A stretch of 64,000 nucleotides of DNA. It comes from Variovorax sp. PBS-H4. Its GTDB lineage: Bacteria > Pseudomonadota > Gammaproteobacteria > Burkholderiales > Burkholderiaceae_C. The notes beneath the pieces were generated by a model. The model saw nothing but the letters and a program-made list of their open reading frames with translations. It made no database searches and was not told where the DNA came from. The stretch spans positions 2,666,001-2,730,000 of the forward strand of contig NZ_LR594675.1 in the NCBI RefSeq assembly GCF_901827205.1, read 5' to 3'. Positions 61,432-64,000 of the stretch are shown here, in pieces (position 1 is the stretch's first letter; the number at the start of each line of letters is the position of its first letter). The position numbers and the translations under genes are program-made.

Positions 61432-63465
61432 ATGAGCGCAACACTCTCCGCATCCGCACTGCTCGCGGTTCCCCTGGCGCCGCTCGTCGGCTCTTTGCTG
61501 GCCGGCCTGTTCGGCACCAAGTTCGGCGGCAACCGCTTCGGCCGCAGTGCCTCGCACTCGCTGACCATCCTGGGCGTCTTCGTCGCCTTCGTGATCTCGG
61601 CCATGACGCTCAAGAGCGTGGTGGTCGACGGCGCCCGCTTCAATGCCACGATCTACGAATGGATGGTGGTGGGCGGCATCAAGATGGAAGTCGGCTTCCT
61701 GGTCGACGGCCTGACGGCCATGATGATGTGCGTCGTGACCTTCGTCTCGCTGATGGTGCACATCTACACCATTGGCTACATGGAGGAGGACGAGGGCTAC
61801 AACCGCTTCTTTGCCTACATCTCGCTCTTCACCTTCTCCATGCTGATGCTGGTGATGAGCAACAACATGCTCCAGCTGTTCTTCGGCTGGGAAGCGGTGG
61901 GCCTGGTGTCCTACCTGCTGATCGGCTTCTGGTACAACAAGCCGAGCGCCATCTTCGCCAACCTCAAGGCCTTCCTGGTCAACCGCGTAGGCGACTTTGG
62001 GTTCATCCTGGGCATCGGCCTGATTGCCGCCTACGCCGGTACGCTGAACTACGGCGAGGCCTTCGCCAAGGCGGATGAGCTGGCCAAGCTGGGCTTCCCC
62101 GGGACCGACTGGATGCTGATCACCGTGATCTGCATCTGCCTGTTCATCGGCGCCATGGGCAAGAGCGCCCAGTTCCCGCTGCACGTGTGGCTGCCCGACT
62201 CGATGGAAGGCCCGACCCCGATCTCGGCCCTGATCCACGCAGCGACCATGGTCACTGCCGGCATTTTCATGGTGGCGCGCATGTCGCCGCTGTTCGAGTT
62301 GAGCGATACGGCCCTGTCCTTCGTGCTGGTGATCGGCGCGATCACGGCGCTCTTCATGGGCTTCCTCGGCATCATCCAGAACGACATCAAGCGCGTGGTG
62401 GCCTATTCCACGCTCTCGCAGCTGGGCTACATGACGGTCGCGCTGGGCGCCTCGGCGTACTCGGTGGCGGTGTTCCACCTGATGACACACGCCTTCTTCA
62501 AGGCGCTGCTGTTCCTGGGCGCTGGGTCGGTGATCATCGGCATGCATCACAACCAGGACATCCGCTGGATGGGCGGCGTGCGCAAGTACATGCCCATCAC
62601 CTGGATCACCTCGCTGCTGGGGTCACTGGCGCTGATCGGCACGCCCTTCTTCGCCGGCTTCTACTCCAAGGACAGCATCATCGAAGCGGTGCACGAGAGC
62701 CACCTCTGGGGCGCCAGCTTCGCGTACTGGGCAGTGCTCGCGGGCGTGTTCGTGACGGCCTTCTATTCGTTTCGCATGTACTTCCTGGTCTTCCATGGCA
62801 AGGAACGCTACGACCTGAATCCGGACGCCCACCACCATGAGCCCGACGCGGAGCCCGACCATGGCCACCACGATGATCACGCCAAGCCGCACGAGTCTCC
62901 CTGGGTGGTCTGGCTGCCGTTGGTGCTGCTGGCCATCCCCTCGGTCGTGATCGGCTACATGACGATCGAGCCGATGCTCTACGGCGAGTTCTTCAAGGAT
63001 GCGATCTTCGTCGATGCCGACAAGCATCACGCGATGAAGGAGCTGGCCGAGGCCTTCCACGGTCCGATGGCCATGGCCCTGCATGGGCTGACCGCGCCGC
63101 CGTTCTGGCTCGCGCTGGCCGGCGTGGTGCTGGCCTGGTACATGTATCTCGTCAACCCGGCGCTGCCCGAGGCCATCAAACGCGGCTTCGGCCCGGTCTA
63201 CCGGCTGCTCGAAAACAAGTACTACATGGACTGGATCAACGAGAACCTCATCGCGCGCGGCACGCGCGCGCTGGGCACCGGCCTCTGGAAGGGCGGCGAC
63301 CAGGGGATCATCGACGGGGCCATCGTCGACGGCTCCTGGAAGGCGATCGGCCGCGTTGCGGGCGTCATACGCTGGATGCAGTCCGGCTACATCTATCACT
63401 ACGCTTTCGCGATGCTCCTGGGCATCTTCATCCTCATGACGTATTTCGTCTGGTTCAACAGATAA
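61432..63465 (+). CDS. nuoL: NADH-quinone oxidoreductase subunit L
   Basis: A 677-residue antiporter-like subunit, the most distal proton pump of complex I. Helix motifs include LFFGWEAVGLVSYLLIGFWY, MGKSAQFPLHVWLPDSMEGPTPISALIHAATMV (broken helix 7 with Lys/His) and SQLGYMTVALGASAY. The C-terminal long lateral helix with its final membrane anchor is present. A His/Asp-rich loop (about residues 464-488) interrupts the usual sequence between late membrane helices. AAAGGC precedes the ATG. Confidence 0.98.
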   Translation: MSATLSASALLAVPLAPLVGSLLAGLFGTKFGGNRFGRSASHSLTILGVFVAFVISAMTLKSVVVDGARFNATIYEWMVVGGIKMEVGFLVDGLTAMMMCVVTFVSLMVHIYTIGYMEEDEGYNRFFAYISLFTFSMLMLVMSNNMLQLFFGWEAVGLVSYLLIGFWYNKPSAIFANLKAFLVNRVGDFGFILGIGLIAAYAGTLNYGEAFAKADELAKLGFPGTDWMLITVICICLFIGAMGKSAQFPLHVWLPDSMEGPTPISALIHAATMVTAGIFMVARMSPLFELSDTALSFVLVIGAITALFMGFLGIIQNDIKRVVAYSTLSQLGYMTVALGASAYSVAVFHLMTHAFFKALLFLGAGSVIIGMHHNQDIRWMGGVRKYMPITWITSLLGSLALIGTPFFAGFYSKDSIIEAVHESHLWGASFAYWAVLAGVFVTAFYSFRMYFLVFHGKERYDLNPDAHHHEPDAEPDHGHHDDHAKPHESPWVVWLPLVLLAIPSVVIGYMTIEPMLYGEFFKDAIFVDADKHHAMKELAEAFHGPMAMALHGLTAPPFWLALAGVVLAWYMYLVNPALPEAIKRGFGPVYRLLENKYYMDWINENLIARGTRALGTGLWKGGDQGIIDGAIVDGSWKAIGRVAGVIRWMQSGYIYHYAFAMLLGIFILMTYFVWFNR

Positions 63466-63489
63466 GCGCGCTGCTGGAGAAAAACAAAA

Positions 63490-64000
63490 ATGGGTCTGTT
63501 GAGCCTTGCCATCTGGGTGCCGATCTTGTTTGGCGCCGTACTGCTTGCCATCGGTCGTGAGCAGCACGCGAGCATCGTCCGCTGGATTGCGCTGGTCGGT
63601 TCGATCGTCAGCTTCCTGGCCACCGTGCCGCTCTACACGCGCTTCCAGAACGACACCGCTGCGATGCAGTTCGTCGAGAAGAGCGGCTGGATCGAGCGCT
63701 TCAATGTCAACTACCACGTCGGCCTCGACGGGCTGTCGCTGTGGCTGGTGCTGCTGACGGCCTTCATCACCGTCATCGTGGTGATCTCGGCGTGGGAAGT
63801 GATCACCGAGCGCGTCAATCAGTACATGGGTGCGTTCCTGATCCTTTCGGGGCTCATGATCGGCACCTTCTCGGCGCTCGACGGCGTGCTGTTCTACGTC
63901 TTCTTCGAGGCGACGCTGATTCCCATGTACCTGATCATCGGTATCTGGGGTGGCCCGAAGAAGATCTACGCCGCATTCAAGTTCTTCATCTACACGTTGC
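63490..64000 (+). CDS. nuoM: NADH-quinone oxidoreductase subunit M, 3' end cut by the window
   Basis: The first 170 residues of the second antiporter-like proton pump of complex I. The start MGLLSLAIWVPILFG is typical, followed by NVNYHVGLDGLSLWLVLLTAFI and FFEATLIPMYLIIGIWGGPKKIYAA. GGAG lies upstream of the ATG. The gene runs off the right edge; nuoN is expected next, outside the window. Confidence 0.97.
   Translation, partial: MGLLSLAIWVPILFGAVLLAIGREQHASIVRWIALVGSIVSFLATVPLYTRFQNDTAAMQFVEKSGWIERFNVNYHVGLDGLSLWLVLLTAFITVIVVISAWEVITERVNQYMGAFLILSGLMIGTFSALDGVLFYVFFEATLIPMYLIIGIWGGPKKIYAAFKFFIYTL

Overview
The window is about 67% GC bacterial chromosome and looks like a betaproteobacterium of the order Burkholderiales, most likely Comamonadaceae (Variovorax-like). 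The reasons are three stand-alone TctC/Bug solute receptors, an Anbu proteasome-like protein, the order rpsO-pnp-quinone oxidoreductase-tpiA-secG-tRNA-Leu-nuoABCDEFGHIJKLM, and an intergenic element at 36.84-36.96 kb of a type I recall from Variovorax/Acidovorax genomes. The genus is an inference. No phage, insertion sequence or CRISPR array was seen. High GC produces very long open frames opposite real genes; these are listed as rejected.

0-12.3 kb: a truncated lipoprotein gene with two proline-alanine linkers encoded by a hexanucleotide microsatellite; a hypothetical gene; mutS followed after 3 bp by an Anbu-type peptidase; a small membrane protein; then a sulfatase and two TctC receptors divergent from a MarR regulator, and a third TctC gene. 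12.4-24.6 kb: an overlapping suhB-FUSC-mscS unit, trmJ-cysE, mog-darP, pmbA, yqeY, rpsU with its own promoter and terminator, a YhiN-like flavoprotein and a sterol desaturase-type hydroxylase.

24.6-41.6 kb is a complete nitrate assimilation island. It holds ABC nitrate uptake (nrtA-nrtB-nrtC), an MFS nitrate/nitrite porter (narK), assimilatory nitrate reductase (nasA), NADH nitrite reductase (nirBD) and the siroheme methyltransferase cobA, with ybiB between nasA and cobA. Control appears to be by transcription antitermination. There are two different ANTAR RNA-binding regulators: NasR (NIT-ANTAR), and a second protein with a degenerate receiver, ANTAR, and a domain carrying NarX-like P-box motifs. 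The nrtA leader holds an intrinsic terminator, and the narK leader holds a paired hairpin resembling the ANTAR target. A fused PP2C phosphatase-Ser/Thr kinase membrane protein is divergent from nirB. This island is the most interesting part of the window.

41.6-51.7 kb: tsaD, an alpha/beta hydrolase, a small Hsp20 protein, a branched-chain amino acid-type binding protein, an aminotransferase, rpsO, pnp with a leader hairpin suggestive of RNase III autoregulation, a quinone oxidoreductase, tpiA and secG. 51.9-64 kb: tRNA-Leu(GAG) and the respiratory complex I operon nuoA to nuoM, cut by the window end inside nuoM.
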